DNA from: Agrococcus sediminis
Lineage (GTDB): Bacteria; Actinomycetota; Actinomycetes; Actinomycetales; Microbacteriaceae
Assembly: GCF_007923295.1 (NCBI RefSeq)
Contig: NZ_VOIR01000012.1
Span: 1-64,000 of the forward strand
Length of the DNA stretch: 64,000 bases
Reading direction: 5' to 3'
The position numbers and the translations under genes are program-made. Positions within the stretch are counted from its first letter, which is position 1. Every line of letters begins with the position of its first letter. This document shows, piece by piece, positions 42,705 to 52,189 of this stretch. Below the pieces are notes generated by a model. The model saw only the letters and a program-made list of their open reading frames with translations, did no database searches and had not been told where the DNA came from.

Positions 42705-45095
42705 TCATCGCCGCGGCGCTGGGGCCGCCGCCGCTTGCTCAGCGGCGGGGGCCGCCTGCGCGGGCAGGCTGAGCCTCTTGAGCAGCAGCGCGTTGACGGC
42801 GACGATGACGCTGGAGCCCGACATGCTGATGGCCGCGATCTCCGGGCTCAGCATGAGGCCGAAGGCCGGATAGAACACGCCTGCGGCGATCGGCAGCGCG
42901 ATGGCGTTGTATCCGATCGCCCAGCCGAGGTTCTGGCGCATCTTGCGCAGCGTGCCCTTGCCGATCCGCAGCGCGACAGCGACGTCGAGCGGATCGGAGC
43001 GCATGAGCACGACGTCCGCTGTCTCGATCGCGACGTCGGTCCCGGCACCGATCGCGATCCCGAGGTCGGCCTGCGCGAGCGCGGGGGCATCGTTGACGCC
43101 GTCCCCCACCATCGCCACCTTCTTGCCGGCGGCTTGGAGCTCGGCGATCCGCGCGCTCTTGTCCTCGGGCAGCACCTCTGCGATCACCGTGTCGATGCCC
43201 AGCAGGGATGCGATCCGCTCGGCCGTCGGCTGGTTGTCTCCGGTCAGCATCACCACGTCGATCCCGGCGTCGTGCAGGGCATCGATGGCTGCCTTGGCCG
43301 TCTCGCGCGGCGCGTCCGCGAGCGCGATCACGCCGGCGGCCCGACCGTCCACGGCGAACATGATGGCAGTCCGGCCGCCCTCGGCGAACGCCCGGTGCTG
43401 GGCCGCGACGGCCGCGAAGTCGACTCCCTCCGCCGTGAGGAGCCGCGTGCTCCCGAGCACGACCGTCCGGCCCTCCACCGTCGCGACCGCTCCTTGGCCG
43501 GTGATGTTGCGGAAGGCGCTCGCGCTGCGGCGAGGCGCCCCGCGTCGATCCGCGTAGTCCACGATCGCACGGGCGAGGGGGTGCTCCGACTCCCGCTCCG
43601 CGGCCGCCACCAGCGCCAGCAGCTCGAGAGCGTCACCTCCGACAGGGACGTAGTCGGTGACTTCCGGCTCGCCCTTCGTGAGGGTGCCCGTCTTGTCGAG
43701 GACGACCGCATCGATGCGTGCGGCGGTCTCGATGCCGGTCGCGTTCTTGAACAGGACCCCGCGCTTCGCGCCGAGCCCCGTGCCGACCATGATGGCGGTC
43801 GGCGTCGCGAGTCCGAGCGCATCGGGGCACGTGATCACGACGACGGTGATCGCGAACAGGATTGCCATCGGCACGTCGGCGCCGGCCAGCCACCAGGCCA
43901 AGAAGGTGGCGGAGCCGCCGACGAGCGCGACGAGCACGAGCCAGAACGCGGCACGGTCCGCGAGTCGCTGCCCGGGCGCCTTGGAGTTCTGTGCCCGCTG
44001 CACGAGCTGCACGATCTGCGCCAGCGCTGTATCGGCGCCGATCCTGGTCGCACGCACCCGCAGCGTGCCCACGGTGTTCACCGTCGCTCCGATCACCTCG
44101 GATCCGGGCTCCTTGGCCACGGGCATGGACTCGCCCGTCACCATCGACTCGTCGACCTCGGAGACGCCCTCCTCGACGTCGCCGTCGGTCGGGATCTTCG
44201 CCCCGGGCCGCACCAGCATGAGATCACCGGGCATGACCTCGGACGTGGAGACCTCCACCTCGACGCCGTCTCGGATGACGACCGCCCGTGGCGGCGCGAG
44301 CTCCAGCAGCCGGCGGATCGCGTCGTTCGCCCCGCCTCGGGCGCGCATCTCCACCCAGTGGCCGAGGAGCACGAAGGTCGCGAGCACGGATGCCGCCTCG
44401 TAGAAGACCTCGCCGCCGCCCGTGAGCGTGACCACCAGGCTGTACAGCCAGCCCGCACCCACGCCGACGGCTACCAGGACCATCATGTCGAGGGTCCGCT
44501 CGCGCAGCGCTCGCCAAGCACCGTCGAAGAAGATCCAGGCGGCGTAGAAGATCACCGGCAGCGAGAGGATCAGCGCGAAGACGTCGTCGCGAAGCCCGAA
44601 CGGGGCCGGAATCGCGAACCCCAGCACCTCCCGACCGATCGGCGACCAGAGCGTGATGGGGATCGAGAGCAGCGCGGCGACCACGAAGCGGTTGCGCATG
44701 TCGCGCGTCATCGCCGCCATGGACATGTCGGCGTTGTGGCCTCCATGTCCCATGACATCCTGCGCGGAAGCTGCGGCCTGGTGCTCTCGGCTGCCGTCGT
44801 CGACCGGGGCGGAAGGCCCCCCGTGCGTGTCGTGCAGGCCCGCGGCTGGATCGCAGATGTGGTCCGGCACGGACTGACCGGAGCAGTGATAGCCGCACTC
44901 GATCACCCAGTCGCGGAGCTGCCCGACGGTGGTGACGCCGGGGTCGTAGGTGACGTTGGCGGTCTGCGCGACCGGGTTGGCGTCCACTGCGACGACCCCC
45001 GGGCGGCGCAGCAGCGCGGATTCAACGACGGACTTCGAGGACGCCCAGTGCACGCCGCCGACCTCGAGGACCACGGTGCTCGGCGCGGTGGTCAT
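42705..45095 (-). CDS. P1B-type heavy-metal ATPase with CPD motif
   Basis: A 796-residue metal-pumping ATPase. An N-terminal ferredoxin-like domain (1-70) lacks the usual CxxC ([10 protein letters not shown] in its place) and is followed by a His/Met-rich linker ([14 protein letters not shown]). Eight membrane helices are expected. ATPase motifs are complete: [18 protein letters not shown] (phosphorylated Asp), [15 protein letters not shown] and [10 protein letters not shown]. The helix-6 site reads [14 protein letters not shown] rather than CPC, whereas helices 7-8 keep GYN and MSGSS as in copper pumps. Copper export is likely given the neighbourhood, but the altered site leaves the ion open. 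Confidence 0.9.
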   Translation of the reverse strand: MTTAPSTVVLEVGGVHWASSKSVVESALLRRPGVVAVDANPVAQTANVTYDPGVTTVGQLRDWVIECGYHCSGQSVPDHICDPAAGLHDTHGGPSAPVDDGSREHQAAASAQDVMGHGGHNADMSMAAMTRDMRNRFVVAALLSIPITLWSPIGREVLGFAIPAPFGLRDDVFALILSLPVIFYAAWIFFDGAWRALRERTLDMMVLVAVGVGAGWLYSLVVTLTGGGEVFYEAASVLATFVLLGHWVEMRARGGANDAIRRLLELAPPRAVVIRDGVEVEVSTSEVMPGDLMLVRPGAKIPTDGDVEEGVSEVDESMVTGESMPVAKEPGSEVIGATVNTVGTLRVRATRIGADTALAQIVQLVQRAQNSKAPGQRLADRAAFWLVLVALVGGSATFLAWWLAGADVPMAILFAITVVVITCPDALGLATPTAIMVGTGLGAKRGVLFKNATGIETAARIDAVVLDKTGTLTKGEPEVTDYVPVGGDALELLALVAAAERESEHPLARAIVDYADRRGAPRRSASAFRNITGQGAVATVEGRTVVLGSTRLLTAEGVDFAAVAAQHRAFAEGGRTAIMFAVDGRAAGVIALADAPRETAKAAIDALHDAGIDVVMLTGDNQPTAERIASLLGIDTVIAEVLPEDKSARIAELQAAGKKVAMVGDGVNDAPALAQADLGIAIGAGTDVAIETADVVLMRSDPLDVAVALRIGKGTLRKMRQNLGWAIGYNAIALPIAAGVFYPAFGLMLSPEIAAISMSGSSVIVAVNALLLKRLSLPAQAAPAAEQAAAAPAPRR

Positions 45096-45299
45096 GCGGC
45101 CCGCCGCCGATCAGCGTCGATCACAACGCGTCGCATCCGGCGACCGAGCCGATCCTGCACCACCGAGCGCCGCAGGGACATGGGCGACCTCCCGTCCGAG
45201 CCTATGCTAACCGCGCTCGGGACTCGCGTGCAGGAGCCTCCTTCTGCTGCATGGGCTGCACCCGGAGGATCGCGAGGCTCGTCCTCACGGCGCTGCACG

Positions 45300-45335
45300 A
45301 CGAAGCGCCCGCCCCCAAGGGGGCGGGCGCTTCGT
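45300..45335. terminator. Strong hairpin terminator after the first NlpC/P60 gene
   Basis: A 17-bp perfect inverted repeat (45300-45316 with 45319-45335) lies just past the stop of the minus-strand peptidase gene. The two-base gap means the innermost pair would open. Confidence 0.75.
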
Positions 45336-45345
45336 GCTGCAAGGA

Positions 45346-46137
45346 TCAGGTGATGTCGATGAACACCGGTGCCGTACCGCCGATGTTGACGCCTGCGACG
45401 ACCGTGTTGTAGCCCGACCAGCCGCCGTGCACGGCCTGGCCACCACCGATGTAGATGGCGATGTGCGCGCGTCCCACGCCGCCGTCGGCGTAGTAGATGA
45501 CGTCGCCGGGCGAAGCCTGGGACATCGGGATGGTCGGGCCGAGGTTGAACAGCGAGCCCATGCCCGAGTACGGGAGCCCCGCAGCGCCGATGGCCTTGCG
45601 CACGAGCTGCACGCAGTCCTGCGAGACGCCGACCTGTGCGAGCGCGGTGTTGGCGATGACGCTGCCGGACGCCCCGGCCGACACCGCGGCGGACGGCGCG
45701 CTGGAAGCGGGCGAGGAGGAGGCTCCTCCCGCCGTGCCCCCAGCGGTCGCCTGCTCGGCATCCTGCTGCTGGGCCTGCTGCTCCTGCTCAGCCTGCTGAC
45801 GCTCCAGCTCGGCCTGCGCCGCAGCCTCGAGCTCCGCTCGGATCTGCTCGAGCTCCTCCGCCGTCGTGGCCTGCACGTCGAGACGAGCCTCGAGGCCGGG
45901 GCCCCCTGCCGTCACGACGCCCGAGACCGACTGCGCGTCCTGCGCGACGATGGACGAGTACGAATCGGAGGCGTCGGCGTTGGAGCTCGACGCGAAGGCG
46001 GGGAGGGCGAGGGGCGTGGCGAGTGCCGCAGCGACAGCGATCACGCCCACACGACGGGCGTTGCGCACCACCGACGCGCGGGTGAAGCGCTTCTTGTCGG
46101 TAGACTCGAAGCCGGTCATCTCGGTTGAGGTCGTCAC
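45346..46137 (-). CDS. Secreted NlpC/P60 (C40) peptidase
   Basis: A 263-residue secreted cell-wall hydrolase. A basic N-terminus and hydrophobic stretch (VGVIAVAAALATPLALPAFA) form the signal peptide. A Gln/Glu/Ala-rich, likely coiled segment and a Ser/Ala linker follow. The C-terminal C40 domain has the catalytic Cys in SQDCVQLVRKAIG and His in VGRAHIAIYIGGG. Such enzymes cleave peptide cross-links (D-Glu to diamino acid) in peptidoglycan. GTG 46137 has GGAG nine bases upstream; ATG 46119 is an alternative. Paralogue of the gene at 46237-47034. Confidence 0.86.
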   Translation of the reverse strand: MTTSTEMTGFESTDKKRFTRASVVRNARRVGVIAVAAALATPLALPAFASSSNADASDSYSSIVAQDAQSVSGVVTAGGPGLEARLDVQATTAEELEQIRAELEAAAQAELERQQAEQEQQAQQQDAEQATAGGTAGGASSSPASSAPSAAVSAGASGSVIANTALAQVGVSQDCVQLVRKAIGAAGLPYSGMGSLFNLGPTIPMSQASPGDVIYYADGGVGRAHIAIYIGGGQAVHGGWSGYNTVVAGVNIGGTAPVFIDIT

Positions 46138-46195
46138 AGGCTGATACTCCAAAAATCTCGGTGGAACGAAGCGCCGACAGGCGGCACTTCGACCC

Positions 46196-46226
46196 ACGTT
46201 ACCAAATCGTTATCGTTTTGTCACCC
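46196..46226 (-). promoter_or_regulatory. Tandem GTTAC/GTCAC-type repeats upstream of the first NlpC/P60 gene
   Basis: Three imperfect units at about 10-11-base spacing (CGTTACCAAAT, CGTTATCGTT, TTGTCACC on the plus strand) lie about 60 bases before the start codon. A very similar array precedes the paralogous gene. Spaced direct repeats like these suit an OmpR-family regulator; MtrA, which controls wall hydrolases in actinobacteria, is a candidate. Confidence 0.5.
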
Positions 46227-46236
46227 GACGTGCAGG

Positions 46237-47034
46237 TCAGCCGAACCGGCGGACCTCGGGCGTGCCGAACGCCGCGACCATGGCCGCATAGTTCGAGTAC
46301 TTCACCGGCTTGCCGCTCGTCGCGGCATGCACGATCTGCCCACCTCCGACGAACACGGCGACGTGCCCGTTCCACACCAGGAGGTCACCGGGAGCGACCT
46401 GCGACGCCGGCACCGGAGTGCCGTAGCCGGCCTGGGCGTTGGACGAGTGCGGCAGATAGTGCCCTGCCTGCCCGTACACCCACACCGTGAAGCCGGAGCA
46501 GTCGAAGCCCGTAGCCGGGCTCGAGCCACCCCAGACGTAGGGCACGCCGAGCTGCGACTGCGCGATCGCGGCGATCGAGCCGTTGGCTGGGATGCTCGCC
46601 GCCGCAGGCGTGCTGACGGCCTCGCCGCCCGTCGCCGCAGCGGAGGCGACCTCCGCTGCCTGCTCCCGCGCCTCGGCCAGCTCGGCCTGGCGCGCCTCCT
46701 CGGCGGCGGCGGCGGCCTCCTGCAGCTCGGCGAGCTGCTCGGCGGTCGTGCCGGCGATGCCCTCGCGAGCGACGAGGTCGACGCGCGCGTCGGCGGCGAC
46801 GGTGACGGTCTGCGAGTTCTCGGCGACGATGCTCGCGAGCTCGTCGGCGGAGAACTGCTCGCCCTGCGGCCCGAAGGCCGCCGCGGGCAGCGACAGCGCC
46901 CCGACGAGGGCGGCCGCGATGCTGACCACGCCGACGCTCTTCACGCCGCGGCGGAGCGGCGCGAGCGCGCGCTCCCTCGGAGCAGGTCGTCCGGCCATCG
47001 GGACGGCGATGGCCGTCGAGTGCTGCTGATCCAT
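46237..47034 (-). CDS. Secreted NlpC/P60 (C40) peptidase, paralogue
   Basis: A 265-residue secreted hydrolase. The signal peptide includes GVVSIAAALVGALSLPAAAF; a helical Ala/Glu-rich region (about residues 95-135) leads to the C40 domain. That domain has IAQSQLGVPYVWGG, the catalytic Cys in FDCSGFTVWVYG, PHSSNAQ, GDLLVWNGHVAVFVGGG with the catalytic His, and the C-terminal strand. It is a more canonical family member than its neighbour and probably splits peptidoglycan peptides during growth or division. The start is ATG 47034. Confidence 0.9.
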   Translation of the reverse strand: MDQQHSTAIAVPMAGRPAPRERALAPLRRGVKSVGVVSIAAALVGALSLPAAAFGPQGEQFSADELASIVAENSQTVTVAADARVDLVAREGIAGTTAEQLAELQEAAAAAEEARQAELAEAREQAAEVASAAATGGEAVSTPAAASIPANGSIAAIAQSQLGVPYVWGGSSPATGFDCSGFTVWVYGQAGHYLPHSSNAQAGYGTPVPASQVAPGDLLVWNGHVAVFVGGGQIVHAATSGKPVKYSNYAAMVAAFGTPEVRRFG

Positions 47035-47106
47035 GCTTCGGTGTTCCCCCAGATGCGTGCAGATCCCCGCACCACGGTGCAGGGCTGACGCGGCGAGACT
47101 AGCCGA

Positions 47107-47136
47107 CCGTTACCAATCCGTCACAATCCGTCCACC
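47107..47136 (-). promoter_or_regulatory. Tandem GTTAC/GTCAC-type repeats upstream of the second NlpC/P60 gene
   Basis: CCGTTACCAAT, CCGTCACAAT and CCGTCCACC follow one another on the plus strand at 10-11-base steps, about 75 bases before the start codon. They resemble the array at 46196-46226. Confidence 0.5.
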
Positions 47137-47178
47137 CCCGTCGGCGAGCCTCTGAGGGGCCTGGACGAAGCCTGGACG

Positions 47179-49031
<1,853 letters not shown>

Positions 49032-49646
49032 TCAGCGGTCGGCGCCGGCGGCCTCGTCGTCGGCGTCGTCCGCCTCGTCGTCGTCGCCGAGGTCGTGCTC
49101 GTCGTCGATCGCGAAGTCGTCGTCGAAGTCGTCCTCGAGGTCGGCCTCGAGATCCGACTCCAGCTCCTCGTCGTCGACGAAGTCGTCGTCGTCGTCGTCC
49201 GCGCCCTCGGCGCCCGATGCCTCCTTGGCCGCCAGGTAGTCGGCGAGCCGGTCGGCCCACGGCACCCAGGCGGGCGCGAGCAGGGAGCCCTCGCCGGGCA
49301 GCAGCGCCACCTCGAGCACGGTGGGGCCGCCCTCGAGGCCGCGCGAGAGCAGCACCGTCCACGACCAGTCGGGGTAGCCGCCGAGCGTCGAGGCGTGGCG
49401 GATCGCGAGCACGTGGTCGCCCTCGGCGAAGGCGTCCTGCACCTCGCCCACGGCGCCCTTCGGCGCGACCTCGTCGAGCGCGGCGATCGCGAGCTCGAGC
49501 TCCTGGAGCGTCGGCGTGGCAGGCACGGGCGCGGGCGTCTCCGCCTGCGGGGCGGCCGCAGCCGGCGACTCGGCTTCCGCGGCCGCGTCGGCTTCGGCGG
49601 TCGGGACGGCGTGAGCGGGCGACTCGGCCTCAGGCATCGAGGTCAT
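49032..49646 (-). CDS. DUF3027 family protein with very acidic tail
   Basis: A 204-residue protein. The central region GGYPDWSWTVLLSRGLEGG and VLEVALLPGEGSLLAPAWVPW is the recognisable DUF3027 core. Flanks are low-complexity: an Ala/Pro/Glu N-terminus and a C-terminal Asp/Glu run (from about residue 145) encoded by GTC/CTC-type repeats on the plus strand. It overlaps the cold-shock gene upstream by 17 bases, a pairing conserved in actinobacteria. The function is unknown; the acidic tail could mimic nucleic acid or bind basic proteins. Confidence 0.8.
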   Translation of the reverse strand: MTSMPEAESPAHAVPTAEADAAAEAESPAAAAPQAETPAPVPATPTLQELELAIAALDEVAPKGAVGEVQDAFAEGDHVLAIRHASTLGGYPDWSWTVLLSRGLEGGPTVLEVALLPGEGSLLAPAWVPWADRLADYLAAKEASGAEGADDDDDDFVDDEELESDLEADLEDDFDDDFAIDDEHDLGDDDEADDADDEAAGADR

Positions 49647-50004
49647 CGGCGACCCTCCGGAGCATCTGCGCGACGGTCGAGCCGTGCGCGGCGCTCGGGT
49701 AGCGGCCGCGACGGAGGTCGTTGCCGATGGTGTCGAGCAGGCGCACGAGGTCCTCGACGATGATCGCCATGTCCTCCGTGTCGCGGCGGGCGGCCTTCAC
49801 CGCGGCGCCGCCGACCGTGCGCAGCGAGAGCGCCTGCGGGCCGCGACGGCCCTCGGCGATGCCGTACTCGACCTTCGCGCCGGGCTTGATGACGACGCCC
49901 TCGGGCACCGCGGACGCGTGCAGGAACACCTCGACGCCGTCGTCCCCGGCGATGAAGCCGAAGCCCTTGGCCTCGTCGAAGAACTTCACCCTGCCCGTCG
50001 GCAT
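49630..50004 (-). CDS. Cold-shock domain protein
   Basis: A 124-residue protein with an N-terminal cold-shock domain (TGRVKFFDEAKGFGFIAGDDG, containing both RNA-binding RNP motifs KGFGFI and VFLHAS) and an extra helical C-terminal half of about 55 residues absent from CspA. It probably binds single-stranded RNA or DNA. The start is ATG 50004 behind GGAGGGT. Its 3' end overlaps the DUF3027 gene, so the two are co-transcribed. Confidence 0.92.
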   Translation of the reverse strand: MPTGRVKFFDEAKGFGFIAGDDGVEVFLHASAVPEGVVIKPGAKVEYGIAEGRRGPQALSLRTVGGAAVKAARRDTEDMAIIVEDLVRLLDTIGNDLRRGRYPSAAHGSTVAQMLRRVADDLDA

Positions 50005-50099
50005 GGCACCCTCCCCAGCGTCTGCACTGCGGCGCCCTGCCGCTTGCGCCCCAGCGTAGTCGGCGCCGGATGGGCGGATGACCGCGTTATTCTGGTCGG

Positions 50100-50411
50100 A
50101 TGCCGAAGGCGAGCAGCAACCCGACGCAGCGCCCCAGGAAGCGGGAGCGCGGCACCGCGACCGAGGAGCGCTCCGCGCGCGGCCTCACGGAGCGCGTGCT
50201 CGCGATCGGCGTCGTCGCGTTCGCCGCCATCGCCCTGCTCGGCTTCGCCGCCACCATGCTCCACGTCGGCCTCCGCGACTCGGTCGAGCTCTTCGCCGCC
50301 ACGCTGTGGCAGTGGGCGTTCTGGCTGCCGCTCGTGGCGCTGCCGCTCATGATCGTCTGCCTCGTCGCCCTCGTGATCGTGAGCGCCGCCGGCAAGGCCC
50401 GCAGGCGCTGA
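50100..50411 (+). CDS. Small two-helix membrane protein
   Basis: A 103-residue protein: a basic N-terminus (first 28 residues rich in Arg, Lys and Thr), then two hydrophobic helices (about residues 31-54 and 67-95) and a basic end. Its TGA overlaps the ATG of the next gene (TGATG), so it is coupled to the helicase-associated protein. I recognise no family. It diverges from the cold-shock gene. Confidence 0.7.
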   Translation: MPKASSNPTQRPRKRERGTATEERSARGLTERVLAIGVVAFAAIALLGFAATMLHVGLRDSVELFAATLWQWAFWLPLVALPLMIVCLVALVIVSAAGKARRR

Positions 50412-52087
50412 TGGACGTCGTCGCGCTCGCCGCCCGCATCCAGGCGATGCCCGACGACGCGCTCGACGCGCTCGTGGTCGAGCGGCAGGCGCCGCTGCAG
50501 CTCTCCTCCACGTTCGACCTCGCCGAGCACCTGCTGTCGGATGCGTCGATCGCGCAGGCGCTCCGGTGGCGGTCGGCGGCCGAGCTGGCCGCGCTCGCCG
50601 AGGGCGGCTCGACGCCGAGGCTCGAGGCGCTGCTGCTCGCCGTCGACGGCGTCGCGCTGGCGCCCGTGCAGGCCGCCGCGCGGGCGGCTCGCGAGGCCGC
50701 CGGCCTCGACGAGGCGGCCCCGCGCGCGACCGAGCCCATCGAGAGCCCGACCGCGCCGCAGCTCGCGATCGACGAGGCGATCAAGGTCGCCGAGCTCGTG
50801 CACCGCATCGCCGACCACCCGGTCGTGCTCCGCAGCCGCTCGCAGCTGCCCGCGGCCGTCGCGCGCGACCTCGCCGAGGCGGTGGACGCCGACCCGGCGC
50901 AGCTCGAGGAGCGGCTCGAGCCCGCGCTCCTCGCCGGCCTCGTCGACCGCTCCGACGGTCGGCTGCGCGCCACCGTCGACGCCGACGCCTGGCTCGCCGC
51001 CCCCGTGCCCGACCGCTGGCTCGTGCTCGCGCAGGCCTGGCTCGCCGCCACCCCCGACGTCGAGGCGGTCGCCGGCGACCCGCGCACGGGCTTCCCGCTC
51101 GCCGGCGACGCCGAGCGCGCGGTGCGCGAGCGGCAGCACCGGCAGGCGCAGCGGCTCGGCCTCGTCGCTCGCGGCGCGCTCACGACGCTCGCCACCGACC
51201 TCCAGAGCGGGCGCACCGCCGACGGCGAGCCGGCCGCCCGCGCCGCGCTCGCCGCCCACGTGCCGCCGGCCACCGCATCCGTCTACCTCCAGCCCGACCT
51301 GTCGGCCGTCGCGCCCGGGCCGCTCACGCCCGAGGTCGAGTCGCGCCTGCGCCGCATCGCCCGCATCGAGCGCGCCGGCATCGCCTCGCAGTGGCGCATC
51401 ACGGCGCAGAGCATCACCGCGGGCCTCGCCGGCGGCGAGACCGCCGAGGGGCTGCTCGCCTTCCTCGCCGACGCCTCGCTCACGGGGCTCCCGCAGCCGG
51501 TCGCCTACCTCGTGCGCGACACCGCCGCCCGCTTCGGCAGCCTGCGCGTGCGCGCCGTCGACCCCGTCGCCGAGGGCGGCGCCCGCTCGCAGGCGCGCAG
51601 CGACGACGCGCAGCTCATCCGCACCATCGCCGTCGACCGGGCGCTCGCCGCGATCGGGCCCGCGCAGACCGGGCCCCACCGCGTGACCTTCCGCCCGAGC
51701 GCCGAGGAGGCGCTCGACGCGCTGCTCGACGAGCGCTACCCCGCGGTGCTCGAGGACGAGCACGGCGAGCTCGTCGTGCGCGTGCCCGAGCGCGCGCCGC
51801 GGCGCGAGCGCGAGCAGCACCGGCTCGTGGCGCGGCTGCGCGACGCCGGCTTCGAGGTGGGCGAGCACGAGCGCGCCTGGCTCGAGCGGCAGCTGCAGAC
51901 CGCCGTGCGCGAGCGCGTGCCGGTGCGGCTGACGCTCATCACCGCCACCGATCCGGTCGACATCGAGCTCGTGCCGCTCGCCGTCGCGAACGGGCGCCTG
52001 CGGGCGCGGGACGCGAACCGCGACGTCGAGCGCACCCTGCCGCTCAGCGCGATCACGAAGGTCGCGGGGCTGGGCGCGCTGCGCTGA
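50411..52087 (+). CDS. Helicase-associated domain protein, partner of XPB helicase
   Basis: A 558-residue protein, Ala/Leu/Arg-rich and mostly helical. The C-terminal quarter (LVARLRDAGFEVGEHERAWL, VPVRLTLITATDPVDIELVP, then a last strand) is the helicase-associated/Helicase_C_3 type domain found in actinobacterial proteins encoded next to XPB-type helicases. The helicase gene follows 102 bases downstream. It has no ATPase motifs of its own and may act as an accessory or nucleic-acid-binding subunit. ATG 50411 is chosen because of the TGATG overlap. Confidence 0.78.
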   Translation: MDVVALAARIQAMPDDALDALVVERQAPLQLSSTFDLAEHLLSDASIAQALRWRSAAELAALAEGGSTPRLEALLLAVDGVALAPVQAAARAAREAAGLDEAAPRATEPIESPTAPQLAIDEAIKVAELVHRIADHPVVLRSRSQLPAAVARDLAEAVDADPAQLEERLEPALLAGLVDRSDGRLRATVDADAWLAAPVPDRWLVLAQAWLAATPDVEAVAGDPRTGFPLAGDAERAVRERQHRQAQRLGLVARGALTTLATDLQSGRTADGEPAARAALAAHVPPATASVYLQPDLSAVAPGPLTPEVESRLRRIARIERAGIASQWRITAQSITAGLAGGETAEGLLAFLADASLTGLPQPVAYLVRDTAARFGSLRVRAVDPVAEGGARSQARSDDAQLIRTIAVDRALAAIGPAQTGPHRVTFRPSAEEALDALLDERYPAVLEDEHGELVVRVPERAPRREREQHRLVARLRDAGFEVGEHERAWLERQLQTAVRERVPVRLTLITATDPVDIELVPLAVANGRLRARDANRDVERTLPLSAITKVAGLGALR

Positions 52088-52093
52088 CGCCTC

Positions 52094-52154
52094 CTGACGT
52101 CCGCGACGGACGTCAGCGCTGGCGTCGCGGCGACGACGCGAGGGCGTCGTCGCC
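52094..52154 (+). terminator. Two tandem hairpins between the helicase-associated gene and XPB
   Basis: CTGACGTCCG/CGGACGTCAG (52094-52103 with 52107-52116) and an 11-bp stem (52129-52139 with 52144-52154). Together they could end or weaken transcription from upstream. Confidence 0.5.
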
Positions 52155-52189
52155 CTCAGCTCCACCGCGCGGCAGTAGGCTGGAACGCT

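Noticed and set aside
46980-47100. A c-di-AMP (ydaO-type) riboswitch before the NlpC/P60 genes
   Set aside because: Such switches occur before wall hydrolases in actinobacteria, but the leader is too short and I could not place the conserved core.
49150-49210. Simple-sequence GTC repeat tract as a phase-variation site
   Set aside because: The tract is trinucleotide and imperfect, encoding the Asp/Glu tail of DUF3027; length changes would keep frame, so no on/off switch is expected.
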